This document shows, in pieces, positions 13,701 to 27,700 of a stretch of DNA of 64,000 bases. The stretch spans positions 1,707,450 to 1,771,449 of the forward strand of contig NC_067200.1 of the NCBI RefSeq assembly GCF_000699445.3. Direction: 5' to 3'. The position numbers were made by a program, and so were the translations under genes. This stretch comes from Schistosoma haematobium. Lineage: Eukaryota > Platyhelminthes > Trematoda > Strigeidida > Schistosomatidae. The notes under the pieces were generated by a model. The model worked only from the letters and a program-made list of their open reading frames with translations. It searched no databases and was not told the DNA's origin. The first letter of the stretch is position 1. The number at the start of each line of letters is the position of its first letter.

Positions 13701-16700
13701 TAAAGATATAAGTTGACTTTGAAAAATAACAATGACAATGTGTCCTGGTACGGCCGAAGGTGGAGAAAGTCAACTCTCCCTCTCTCTCTCTCGAAATACT
13801 GCCACACGCCCAAGCTCATACAGTCACTGTCAGGAAAGTCCTACTTACTGCCTTTGTTTACGAAATGGTTTCCAGGATCCTTAGGGAACAAATGGTGTAT
13901 GAACCAATTGTTGGTCATCGGCTACCGTAGGACTTCATCTCCAAATATTGTTCCACTGCCTTATGAGTTAGATCTTTAGGTGGAAGACTCTAAGTGTGGC
14001 TCTGTAAGAAAACCAACTGTTTCAGTTTGGGCACCCGGGCAGTATCATAGTCCATGTATAAATCAAGTGACTTGTGTAGCGTATATCTATTCGGTGCCCC
14101 TTTGTACTGATATTTATATGTTCAAATAAATAATTTCTCTTTAAAGACAATATAAAACTTTGTTTATTTGAGATTTCTACAGACAAAACCAACCTTTGAT
14201 GAAAATATTCTTCAGATGTATCATACTAGAACTTTGAAGAGAAAACAAAAAACGGGAAGTAAGACAAAAAATTTTACACTCAAAATTAGTTTAGACACAG
14301 AAAACTAAGATATTTATAGAAGAATACGTAGCCTTGATATTGTAGGAGACTCCTGAAACATGCTAACTTCAGTGAAAAAAAAGGGGATCAGTAATTACCT
14401 ATGACACAGTTCATTATTTTTTTTCTAGAGCACTGTAGAAAACTCTTGAAATCTTTTTATAGCTTTGAAAGACTAAAGTTATAAATTCTTGGGAGCTGTT
14501 GTCAAGGAAACCTGAAGTTGTTTGGACTTTCACTACTTGTTAGTCTTTTTCCATAAAGATAACTCCTCATAATAACACCTGAATTGTTGCATGTTAGTTG
14601 GTATTTTATTGAGTTTTTCAGTAAAATCAACAATAAGCTAGATCGTTGAAGAATCATCAATCACCATAGACTTCAATCAAAACCGAATTGGAAGATATAA
14701 ATAATTGAATTCAAAAAAGAGATGATAATCTTAATTATAATTTTGTATACTTAATTGTAATGTACTTTTAAAATGGCCATGTGAATCAATACAAATACAA
14801 ATCTTTTGTTCACTTAGTATTGTTGGTTTGAATCTTCCCGTTGATGTTTAGGATTGTAACTGATCAGTCTCTTATTGGCATATATGCATCCTGTGCGGAT
14901 TGCCTCGATAAAGCCTCAATTTACAAGTATTATATGTAAAGATGGATAGTGGTTAGCAGTGGAATCCAGAACGCGTGCCACTTTGTACTATTTGGGATTC
15001 GTTAGCTGGATGTACTTGCATCTCAGAGTTGATGTTCACTCTGGGACTTGAACTCAGTATATATCGAGGCAATACGCATAGGATGCACATATGCTAATAT
15101 GAGACTGATCAATTGCAGTCCTCAATAATGATGGGAAGATACAAGTAAACAACACCAAGTGAATGTAATTTCACTCCATTGCACAAGCAAGTGACTAACA
15201 GGACTCAGTAGTTAAGTGGATAATGCGATGGCGTCTGAAGCGAACGGTACTGAGCTCGAGTCTCAGAATGAACATCAGCTCTGAGTTGCAGATATATTCA
15301 GCTGACGAATCCCAAATAGGACGAAACACGCGTCCTGGATTCCACTATTTTTGCATACAAATCTTTTATTATCCAGGACAAATCTCTCTTTCACTTTCAT
15401 GCATACATTAAATTATTGTTATTTATGTGATTTATTTACTGAGCAGAATTGTGCTAACTACCTGTGAATTAACTATATTTGGCATATCTCTTTCTCTTTC
15501 TCCCTCACTCTTACTAATTGAATAAAACCACCCAGAAATACAAATTAATCACTTGATACTCTTTTAAGGTATGGAATGTCTTTTTATTATTTTCCAAGTG
15601 AAAAATTTCTCGAATATTTTACCATTTCTGTTATATTATTATTCAATACCATACGATTGATAACAGTAAAGAAGTCTCAATACAAAATAAGTAATATATC
15701 AATAAGATTTCTATTTTATAAGCATATATAAGCAGATGACAGAGTCTTGTTTCGTGAAGACGCTGATAAAATGCAGTGTTTTGGTAACACTGAGTAACAA
15801 TGCCAGAATGTCTGAGATGCATTTCTCCCCTCTAAATGCAAGTTGTAGCATCAGGACTGGCATGCGTCAACAACTGAGCTAAGGACAGGGAGTGAAGTAG
15901 TCGAGCGCATCGACAACTTCACTTATCTTGGAAGTCTGATCAGCCCTAATAGGTTGGTGTCTGACAAAATCTCAGCACGGATTCGATAAGCTCGTTTGGC
16001 TTTTGCCAACTTACATCACTTATGGTGAAGGCGAGACATCCGTCTATCAATTAAGGGATGAGTGTACTGCACCGCAGTTCATTCTGTTCTAATTTACGGC
16101 TGAGAAACATGGCCATTAAAAGTAGAAGATATTTGTTAGCCACTAGTATTTGATCATAGATGTATTAGAAGTATTGCTTGCATTTGCTGGGATCACCGGG
16201 TAAGTAATAGTGAGGTCAGACACAGAGGTATTAGGGAATGATGGTCAATCAGTTGATGAGGTTGTAAATCTTCATCGACTGAGATGGTTGGACCACGTGC
16301 TGCGTATGCCTGAACACCGATTACCACGACGTGCAATGCTAACCGGTATTGGAAATGGTTGGAAGAAAGTTAGGGGCGGCCAAACCAAAACGTGGCATCA
16401 GTCCTTGAAGTCACTAAGGAAGTGAGAGTGAGCACGGGAGTTAATTGACTAACCGAATCAAGAAATACCTATATACACAAGTTTATAAATGTCTATCTGT
16501 CCCATGGAAAATTAAACCTTGCAAAATAAAGCCAGTTTTTGGCCAATTATGTGGATCTATCATTTCAGCGATTTGTAATTGGACGACTGCAACTCTCATA
16601 ACAACGCTTTACATTGCCAGGTAAATTTCATGTAAGAACTCTATAGTAAGTACTGCTCGTTTCTCGAATTAACAAAGGAGGTGGTGGAAAATATACGAAC

Positions 16701-18643
16701 CAACGTAGTGGCAATTCTTGAGTTTCGCAAGAAAAAAAACATTTGTGATGTGTACGGATATGCAGTTGCTAGGCAGAACTAATCAATAAAAACAATTGTA
16801 AAACGGGGAAACTTACAGGAAAACCTACACATATGATGAAGGTTTGGACTAAAAGTTTGAAAAGACAGTCGTTTATAATGACTATATAAGTCAATCTGTC
16901 ATTTTCTCAAACTGTTCATCATTGAAAAGTGTACATCAAGATGATGAGAGTCTATATCTTTTACTCTCTAATATAATTGATTAGATTATGAAATTACGTT
17001 GAAGTACTAGTGTTTGTCATTTTTACAATTCCTAATTGAATTATAAAATTGACATGCTTCATTTGAACTATTTAGAAAGTGATCTCTTATCCGAAAATTT
17101 TCGCATAGATTTGGAGTATGCAAAGAGTTATACCTTTAAGTGATAACACTAATAAAACATAGTCTTCAGTACAATTCGAAAGAATGGATTTCTCTCTTTT
17201 GAACTACCAAAATTTTAAGGACGAAGAGACTAGTCATTTATGACTAATGTTTCTCCTAGTTTATATTTAACAAATGATTTTGATGGAGTTTTTTTCTCTG
17301 AGCTGGATGGTTTGATCGTGGAGCTTTCATCGTTCTTCTGAACGACATCATCAGCACAAACTTCACATATGAGTGAAGTGTTCAAATTTCTCTATATGTG
17401 GTTCACAGCTTGTCCTGTACAGGACGATCAAACCAACAAGTTCAAAGAAAAAACTCCATTAAAATCATCTATCTGAGCAAAAAATCTTCTCCACCATCTT
17501 AACAAATGATATTCGAGCTGTCTCTCTTTCACTCTCTCCTGTCATTGTGTAATTTAATTTGTTTAATATTCATTAAAGGGATTTTGCTAAGTGTTGTGAG
17601 CTATAATTACCGTTACTTATGTTATCAGGTGACTCGTAAATTAGGGCGATAATAATAAGTAGTTGGCATTCTTCTATTATCCTATTTAGAAACTTGGGAA
17701 AGTAAGAATTCCCATGGTTTATCGATTGTGTGGAAAAATACAATAGTAGTATAGTTAGTGGCGTAAAAATATATAACAACTTGCAAGAATCTTTTACTTA
17801 AGACTAAAGAGTGTGAAAGATAATCGAGCCTTAAAAAGCTACATTTATACACAGTATATTGTAATGTAGCCAATAGATCTGATGCGATGGGAGCAATCAG
17901 AAATCAACGGATCGATAATAGCAGGCTACCAGACAAGGCTTGGCTTTTTTTTAATCTAAAAAGTAAGATACGCGACATTAGTTGAACATGTAGCTCGAAT
18001 TTCCAAAAGACATGTATACATATATATCAATGAGTATACGGATAGCCCTGGATTCGGTTCATCCAATAAAACGTCCTTCACACTTAAGTAGCTGGTTTAA
18101 GCATGTGTTCAGCATATTAGTGTATCAATACCAGAAACGTAAACATCATAAGATGCACTAATGAAGTTGTAAATAATTCTTCATTTTAATTATCATTACT
18201 ATGCATTTTCATAAGTTTTCTCTGATAATTCTTCAAATCTTTATTACTGAATTACACAATCCATGAGAAATAGGAAGCATTAGATAGTTATTTCATTTCA
18301 GTATGAATACTTCAACGGTGAGTACTCACAATATCACAACAGATCAAACTGAAGATCTTCAAGTCTCGCAAAATATGCTTAACTTTTGGAATACTAACCT
18401 GATAATCCAATGGTATACATCTTTAATTTCAATCAATTCATAATATTACACGATCATTATCTATTCCCATTGATAGATAAGTGTTTCATATCTGATATGG
18501 TTAAAGATCACTGGTTATGATCAGTCACTGTTAAGTAAATGATTGTTACTTTATTTCTGGTGGACAGTCATTACTACTACTACTACAACAGTATAACAAC
18601 ATCAGATATGCTTCACTTCATGAGTGTCTGGATGTTGTTTTTT

Positions 18644-18715
<72 letters not shown>

Positions 18716-21700
18716 CTAAAACCTAATCGATATAGCTCCGTATTACTTCATTTAATCTTTAAGTTTGTAAACATTAACTCGTATTCATGAGATAGATCAC
18801 TTATGTAGTTCGTTGATTTACTTTTAAACAACATATAGAACATTTTGAAAGGAATAGTTAACATATTTACATTCATTAAATTACATAAGATGTCTTTTAT
18901 CAAACAGATATGAATGTAAACTATACCAAATAAATATTTGTAATATAATAACTGATTGAAATGCATTATAACAAACTAATGAAGTATAACAATCTCAGCG
19001 GTGATGGAACATGAAAGAATCATATTCTGAAATAATAATCGTTGAATATTCTTCTTGACTGTTTACTTACATTCATCATTTTATTGGTACGATATTTGAT
19101 AATTTAGGCGGGTCAGTTGATAATTGAACTAGATTATATAACTAGTGTCTTGTAATTGAAGGTTCGATTACATAGACCCTAATATAACTTAAGCATATCT
19201 GTTTTCTTTTTTCGTCATATCGTTAAATCATGAGAATTATTATCCATTTCAGTGGTTAAAATCATAAGTCGATTGAAACTAGACCACCATGGAAAACTTG
19301 GAAGCACTGAACGGCCGTTTCATCCTATTGTGGGACTATTCCTCAACAGTGCGCATACACGATCTCACCTCGCAAGATTCGAACCAAGGATCTATCTTAA
19401 TCATTCTCTGATTATAATTATTATCAAGTTCAATAAAAAAAAGATTTTTCTCCCACCCTTAAAACAAATATGGTGGTTGTTCTATGCTTCTTCTATTAAT
19501 CTACTCTTAATATATAGAAGTAAATAGAATTCCATCAGAAAACATACATAATGTTTATCATTTTACCCTTAAAAACTAATTTTTTTTAATTTTTTTTTGT
19601 GATTTGGAAAGAAAACAAAAACTTACAAAATACATCTTCTTGAATTGAAATTCTCTAAAGAGATAAACCGAAATAAGAATGAATTTTTTTTTTTTCACAA
19701 CCTAATTGATAAATATAAACGAATATGTGTTATGATGATGTGTATACCTGAACTCAAACACCGTCTAACACAATGGATGATGTTTGATGTAGAGTAGAGC
19801 AATGGCCAAACACTAAGATGTTATATTAATTGATTGACAATTGGATTGAACTATCTTAATCAATGTAGACTACTTACTTGGTTGGCGGTCCACCATATGA
19901 CTATCATAACTAATGATTAAAGAATTTGAGTGATATGGCTCAGAATTATTCGGTAATGATGCAAGTGTATTCATCACTCCTTCGCTTTGTTTACAATTAT
20001 GAGTCTTGAAATCTCCTAACACTTAGTTGTTTTTCTTCTTTAGCTACATTCAATCCTTTGAAATCATTATTTTTAATATGATTACTGTCAATATTGTTAT
20101 TACTTATAATAATTTGTCCTGAAATAACATGATCTCAGTGTAATAAGACGGTATATTATTTTGAACCAATAAGCAGATGCGTCAGGTTCTACGTTGTATA
20201 TGACTAACTGAAACGAGGTAGAGAGAAAGGGGAAAAAATTCAACTACTATAGTAGTTGATAATTAATCAATAGGACGAAACGACCATCCAGTGCTTCCAG
20301 GTTTTCCATAGTGGTCTAGCTTCAATTGAAATTCCTCAAATCTCCAGAAAAGCCCCTTCTGATAATGAAAAATAGTATATCTATGCATTATCAATCAGTT
20401 ACGATCAACATACAAATGTGCATTAGCCCAAGTTATTGTGTATCACATTAGCAAGATGAGATAGAATTAAAAAGATGAACAGCAAAGAAATTCAAACAAC
20501 AGCAATAGGAGTAGTGATAGTAAGAAACACTAAACATTAAGAATGTGGTTAGAGAATATGCAATGAAAATGGCACATATGAATGACTACTGGATAAATAG
20601 TGAATGTATCTTTACCACTATGATCAATTCTGAGTTATGTCAATCAACATATCAAATCACCATGGATTGTTATCACCACATTGATCTCAACCAGAAAGAG
20701 TTCTAAAATTAGAAGAAATCTGATAAACCTTCTAATTGAACGCTATATTCGGTTTCCTAAGCTTTTCTAGTAAACCCCAGGCTAAATCTGTACAGCAATC
20801 TGAACACAAGAGAAAAGTAGCGAAATATATATATAGAAAATCCAGGGTATTTATACTGTTTTAGATGACCATAGGTTTCCGGAAAATCCTGAAACGCTAC
20901 TAAACATAGTAACAGTATGGATAAGCATTCAATGAGAAATATGACATGTAACTTTTCACTTTCTAGACGTTTCTAGCAAAACTTCTATTGAATGTTGATT
21001 AGATAAGATGTTTCTCAGAGTTTTCAGATCCTTATTTTGGTTTATTTTTCGAGGAATTTTCTGAATTTTCTCAACAGAATCTTTACAACTTTAAACAATT
21101 ATCATCAGTAAATATGTCAACTAATGACATAATCTGATTTGATCATTATTCTTAGGCTATCATTCATCAATACATTAACTTAAAATGATGGAGAAGATTT
21201 GTAGCTAAGATGGATTTTTGTTCTCTGAGTTGGATGGTTTGGTTGTGTGAAGACACTCATGGAGAAAATATAGTTGTTCTCGAGTGGAAGCCTGCCTTTT
21301 GGTGAAATTCTCCCATTTTCGAACAACGAGAAGCGTATTACGCTCATATGATTTTGAGATGATAGAGAAGATTTGTAGCTCAGGTGGACGATTTTGATGG
21401 AATTTTGTTCTTCGAGCTGGATGGTTTTGGTCGACCAAAATACATTAAATTAATTTAAAATCAACAATAACAAAAAGCAGAACAAAAATAAAATTTTCTA
21501 CAATCTATTAACTAACTAACCTGAGCATTTTCACGTGTATTTTCATGTTGAACACGAGCAGCAGCTAATAACTTATCAGCCCATGGACGTTGAAGTACTG
21601 AAGGAGTAGTAATAACAGCAACAGTTGATATATTATCACTTATTAATCGATTAGTAATAGATGATGTAATTTGATTATGAATGAAATTTGATTGAGTACT

Positions 21701-24700
21701 TATTAAGTCAGTAGTAGTAGTAGTTTCATTAATATTAGTAGTATTTGTAACAATAGGACAATTAGTTGTTGTGAATGTAATAACAGTTGAAGTATTACTA
21801 ATAATAGATGATTCATCTTTATTAAAGTTGTTATTATTATAATCTGTAATCATTAACTTGGTAGTTTCATTCACTTGTTCTTGACTTTCTTGAATGTTTG
21901 GACTAGTCTGTTCATTTAAAAAGAGAAAATATATACAGAAACACTATGTCATTGAAACAAATTCAAAATTGGTACTTTCATAATCAATAAACCAGTCAAA
22001 TATGTATCTATAATGGTCTATATGACATAATATAAATGAAGATTAGAGTCATCATTCAAAACTTTTGGGATAAATGAAGAAATTCAACAGGAAATGAAGC
22101 AAACCATAGTACCGCTAACTCGGCAACACTTAACTGACTGCATAAGAACGAGAATCTTTAAAGAAACTCAAAATTAAGAAAAAAAGATATTGTCAAAGTT
22201 TCAGAGGACAAAAGACGCACTATAGTCATTATGGGACAAAAAAGAATATATCAGGATAACTGAGAAACTATTTGAAGATCAAAGTGAAAATGAATCAATG
22301 AACACAAATCTAATCAAAAGATTAGACAAATAAACAAGTTTGTTAAAACAGGTAAAACATCAAAAGAAGATCAATGGCAAATGAAATCCAGTGGACCAGT
22401 GCTTCCTAGATTCTACGGTAGGCCGAAACTAAACAAACCAAACATCCTACTGTGTCCAATTGTACTACTCTACGGGAACGCCAACATGCAATCTGTCGAA
22501 AGAAGTTTCAAGAGTATTGAAACATTTGGTGGATTCATCCAATAACTTCAATAAATCTCCCATACAATTCTTGGATAAGAGAATGGAGATTCAAATCAAT
22601 AACCAATAACTGATGATATTCTTCAAATGTAACGGTCTTATTCACTTCAGTCGAACTAAACTTAACAAACGTAACTTTATCCCTACTTTTCATGAACGAC
22701 ATAAATCTCAAAAGGTACACAAAGGCAAAGTTCACTAGAACTCATCAGTTTGTGCCTAATATGTTTTCAATCCAACAATCAAATCTACGAACAAACGAAA
22801 GGAACACCAATGCGGAAGCAGTAATGCAGAGACTGAAAGCCTCGATTTTACCAATGATCAAGTCAAAAATGTAGATTCGTTATGCGGACGAAATATTCGT
22901 CATCATCAAAAACGATGAGCTGGAAAAAACCTGCAATTCAATCAACAACATTTTCGGTTATATAAAATTGACAATGGAAGAGTCGAAAAGCAATCTATCA
23001 TCCTTGGATGTACTGATCACCAGAACCGACACACACACAAAAAAAACTGGAGACTGAAGTATATAGAAAGCCAACCCACAAACACTAAATTCTCAACTAC
23101 AGTAGCGGCAATCTAATATCATACTGTTCGCGGGACATAGACTAGATTAAAGCATGCTCAATGTATGATTGTTTTGGTGCACGCTGATTGGCTGATTCTT
23201 ATCCAATCAGTACTAGTCGATAGTCGGAGAATACTCTGGAATCTTCTTATGTAAAAACTATAAATATACTGACGTTTTCTCTATTGTGCTTCCTACTGGC
23301 TTTTGACTTGCTATTTGGAATATATTCTCTTTCCTGTTCAACCGTGTTCTGATTTGGGGACTTGTCGAGTGAATCGGTGTCCGAGAATACTAAGCAATAG
23401 GAATAGCTGGGTCATTAACTGTAAGAAGAAACAGAGTTATAACACATACAAAATCGACTGAGTACAAACTTTATTCAAAAGGGTAAGAAGACACTACAGC
23501 ACACCTGGAGCACCGAAAAATGAAGAAAAATATCCAATGACAATCTTTCAAAAGAACGGCTACCCATGCAACTTCAAAAAATATCAACCCGACTCATCAA
23601 CAAACGGATCATCCTACAATATATAAAAGACAATAAGATTATTGAAGCCGTTTGAAATAGATGTAGCACATAAAACAGTAAAATCACTTCAATCAATCTT
23701 ATGAAAACGAAAGAACAAAATGACGGAATAAGTAGAACTGAAAATCATCTAAAAAATAAACTGTTACAATAGAAAAAGACGTATCGGACAAAGCAGAAGT
23801 CATCTTCATCTTTGCCTACATGAACATTAATTGGTGGTCAAATACCATGATATATATATTTTCACTTATATCAATGCATGTGGACAATTGTAAACGAACA
23901 TTAAACTGGGAAAATGTTAAGATTTTGGATGAATGGAATAAACTAAGAATACTAGAATAATTTTAGAAGCTTGGCACTCAAGTCAATCAGCAATCAATAA
24001 ACATATCGAAGTCGATGCAATATAGGACCAAGAATCAGATCAAAGTAAGATACAATCAAAATAAAGAAGTAGACAATGACGAATTAAAGATCAATAAAAA
24101 CACATCAAGATTGAGGTTGATAGGATAAGCTATGAATCATATGGGAAGAAATTTTAATACTTCACTTTTACTTGGAGTTTTTTTCGCTGTTGCTGATGAT
24201 GTTCAGAAGAACAATGAAGGCTGTACGACCAACAAAAACAAACGAAACTCCAACAAAATCGAATGAATCTTGACTTTTGAATCATTAGTAATTACGATTG
24301 ATTCTTGACCTTACTTAATAGGCATACAAAATCATTCGAATTACTATCAATATATACGTTTCTCTTTGAGGTTAAAGTATCGTTTATTCTCGGCATATTC
24401 TAATTTAGTCGACAGAATTCAATTCGTACTAAGGGAATAAGTCAGACACTATATCACTCTCTACACAAACCAAAACGTGGCATCAGTGCCTGAAGTCACT
24501 AACTTCTAGTCTGAGCCACGTTGGTAGATGCAGACTACTTGGTTGGGGTCCGCGTGACTTTCGTAACCAATGGTTGGAGACTCTTGGGGACATGGCTCGG
24601 AATCGATCACAATGGCGTCGGTGTATACTTTCCCTGTCTTCCCTTAAACTAAGAGACTAAAATCACTTCATTCTTTCTGTCTACGAACTAATTCTTTTTT

Positions 24701-27700
24701 CCTATACTATATCCTTATTGCAACCTTTGACCTAACCACTCCTATGAATCCGGTGTTCATCTTGCTGTGCTAATGAGGTATGGCAACCTGGACCGATGCA
24801 CATATGTGCCTGGTCCTACGTTGTAGCTGACTGACTGACTGACACAAACATCATCCAATCAGTAGTATAGTCATTTTTTTCTTTCTTTAAAGCAAGATAA
24901 TGAATAAATGTAAGAAGATTGATTTCATAATCAGACTTGAAGATTTCAATTTACATCTATCCAGTTTAACCATAATAATATCAGTATTATATTGTAATAA
25001 CATGAAACTGTCATTCACTAGGTAAGAGATTTGATTTCAAGTTAAACCTTAAACATCACGAGGTTAAAGATACCAATCCGGTTGTTTAAACCGAAATAGA
25101 TAGACAAGAGTTCATATCTAAGCATTCAATGTGACTCAAGAACTAATCAACCACTACTCTACTATCAAATACTTCAGAATTAAAGTGAAGAAAAAAAAGT
25201 AACTACGATTAAAAAAACGGGAAGTAATTTTTAATGAATTCCACAAATATTTTAAACGATAACACGTATTAACCTACTTCAATCATAAGATTATCAAGAC
25301 GTTCTGTAACTAATTGACTATTTAATAAACGTTGTAGTTTCTCTGATAAAATTTGTGCAAAAGCTTTTGGATCATGTTCAGCCATGCTATATGATCGACT
25401 GGTCGATGATTTATTACTTGGTTTAACTGGAACATTCAATCCGGTGGGATTTCCAGCAGCAGCAGTAGGGGCGGCGGCGGCGGCAGCACTACCAACGGTA
25501 CAATAATTGTTATTATTATGTAGTTTTGTTTTATCACTGAAAGGACGAGAACTGATACCACGTCTAGCTAGACGACGTTGATGTTTTTGCTGTTGTGATT
25601 TATTATTATTAATAATTGGATCTGTTGTTGAGTGTTGAGCAATTTTCTCTCCAATCCCTTGATTATTTCCATTATTACTAGTAGTAAAAGGAGCTGTACT
25701 TGTTGGACAACTTGTATTGGTTGAAAAAGTCTCCAAAGGATAATTGATACGACTATCACCACCAGCACCACCAATCCCAATCGGACTTCGACAAAATGGA
25801 TTAGATTGTTGTAAACGACTTTGAAAAGAAGTTGGAAATGATGATGATTTAGGAGATGTACACTGCATCATTAATTCACCAACACCACTACTATTCCCTT
25901 GTGGACCGGTAGATAGATGACGTTGATGATGGTGATGATGATGATGGGAGAGTTGATTTTGACGTTTACTATTATTACTATTATTATTGTTATTATGAGA
26001 ACGTGATGATTGGAATGGGCTTGGATAACGATGATTAAGAGCACGTAAACGATTACAAGCACCGTCGCTAGAAGATATAATTTTTTGAAAAATAAAATAA
26101 ACTGACAAGAACATTGGGAAGCTTATCTTAGTATAGACAATCCAGATAATATACTGAATCTCAAAAAAGAAAGTAAGAAATAGAACATTAAATATGCGGG
26201 AACCTTTCAGATAAGTATCCACGTAGACGATGTTGATTACATTGATATCATGAACCAATCAATATTAGATCATTATTGAAAACCTGAAAGTATTAGACAC
26301 TCGTTTCATTCTAGTATGGGACTCCTCAGAGTGCGAAACGGTTGTCTGGTGCTTCCAGGTTTTCAATGGTGGTCTGACAAGATGGATAGCTAAAAGAGAT
26401 TGAAATAATGTGACGACGAGGAAGATTAAGCATTGAAAGTACAGTTAAAAAAGACGAAGTGGAAACGTATGTGTGGAATAATGCTGGAACTCAAGTTCTA
26501 CAAGAATATAACGACTAAATTCATTTGCATCAGTGTAAGCTATTCCGATTCATATTACCCAAAGTCTCCAACCAATGATCACATTTACCCTGCTGACTTG
26601 AACCTACGGTATATATATATATTCGTATCCAAGTCCAGTTATTATCTACCATCATTACTATGATTAACACTATGACCGTCACCACAATCATGTTGTTAAT
26701 TCGATCAGTAGAAGTATTTTGGTTTCTCTGGTTTGTTTGCTTGCAATCTCTTTCTCTCGCTCTAGTGAATATGCACACACCATAAAGTAACATTCCATTA
26801 CAAACGATCAATTTCTCGAACATGTGATTGCTATTTCTATACTATTTACATTCATAAAAGCGGGGATTACCTTTGATCTTACATCTTGATCCGACAATAT
26901 TGTATGTGTAAGTTGATAACAGAAAGAATAGAAGTATGTATACATGTGGTATGTTGTGAAATGAAATGTAGTGTGTGTGCTCGTTTTATCACCTCTACTG
27001 TGTATATGTAGTTATCAGTTAATCAGCTATATGCAATGTGGTAGTTATGTAAGCATATAATGAAAATTCTATACACTCAACAAAGTGAGTCACAGGGAAT
27101 ACCTTGAAAAAAAAACAACAAGGTGAAACCTTATTATATAGATCTGTTAGTATCTTCATTGCTTTTTCTCAAAAAAATTGCTAAGATAGTGAATTAATCC
27201 AAGATGGTCTACTTCACTAATATAAATGAGATTATATTCATTGATTCATTTAGTAAGCCAGATATAGACAATGGAACACAAGTGCCTCAGTTCATGTTGC
27301 TACTCTATATGAGCACAGTAAGAAGAAATTACCAATACAAATCCCAGAGCAATAGAAGAAGTAACAGTAACAGTGGTATTATAAAATATTACCCATAGAC
27401 AATATGATTCTAAAACAAAGAATGGACTAATGGAATAGAAAAATCTAATAGAGTTCTAAAATTTAAGGTAAGACAAAAAACCTGGAAGCACTGGACAGCC
27501 GTTCTGTTCTAGTGTGGCACTCCTCAACAGTGTGCACCCACGATCCCGCACCGAGAGATTCGAACCCAGGACCTATCGGTCTCGCGCGAGAACGCTTAAC
27601 CTCTAGACCACTGAGCCGGTATCCAACGGTGTTAGATATTAACACTGTCCAGTGCTTTCAGATTTTCCATGGTGATCTAGCTTTAATGGACTCTATGATC

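Noticed and set aside
14941..15060. Active S-alpha hammerhead
   Set aside because: Core reads CTAACGA and the GAAA position is lost, so only a fossil.
22382..22430. SINE-H fragment (CCAGTGCTTCC resemblance)
   Set aside because: Colinear with Penelope sequence at 58326-58375, so the resemblance is accidental.
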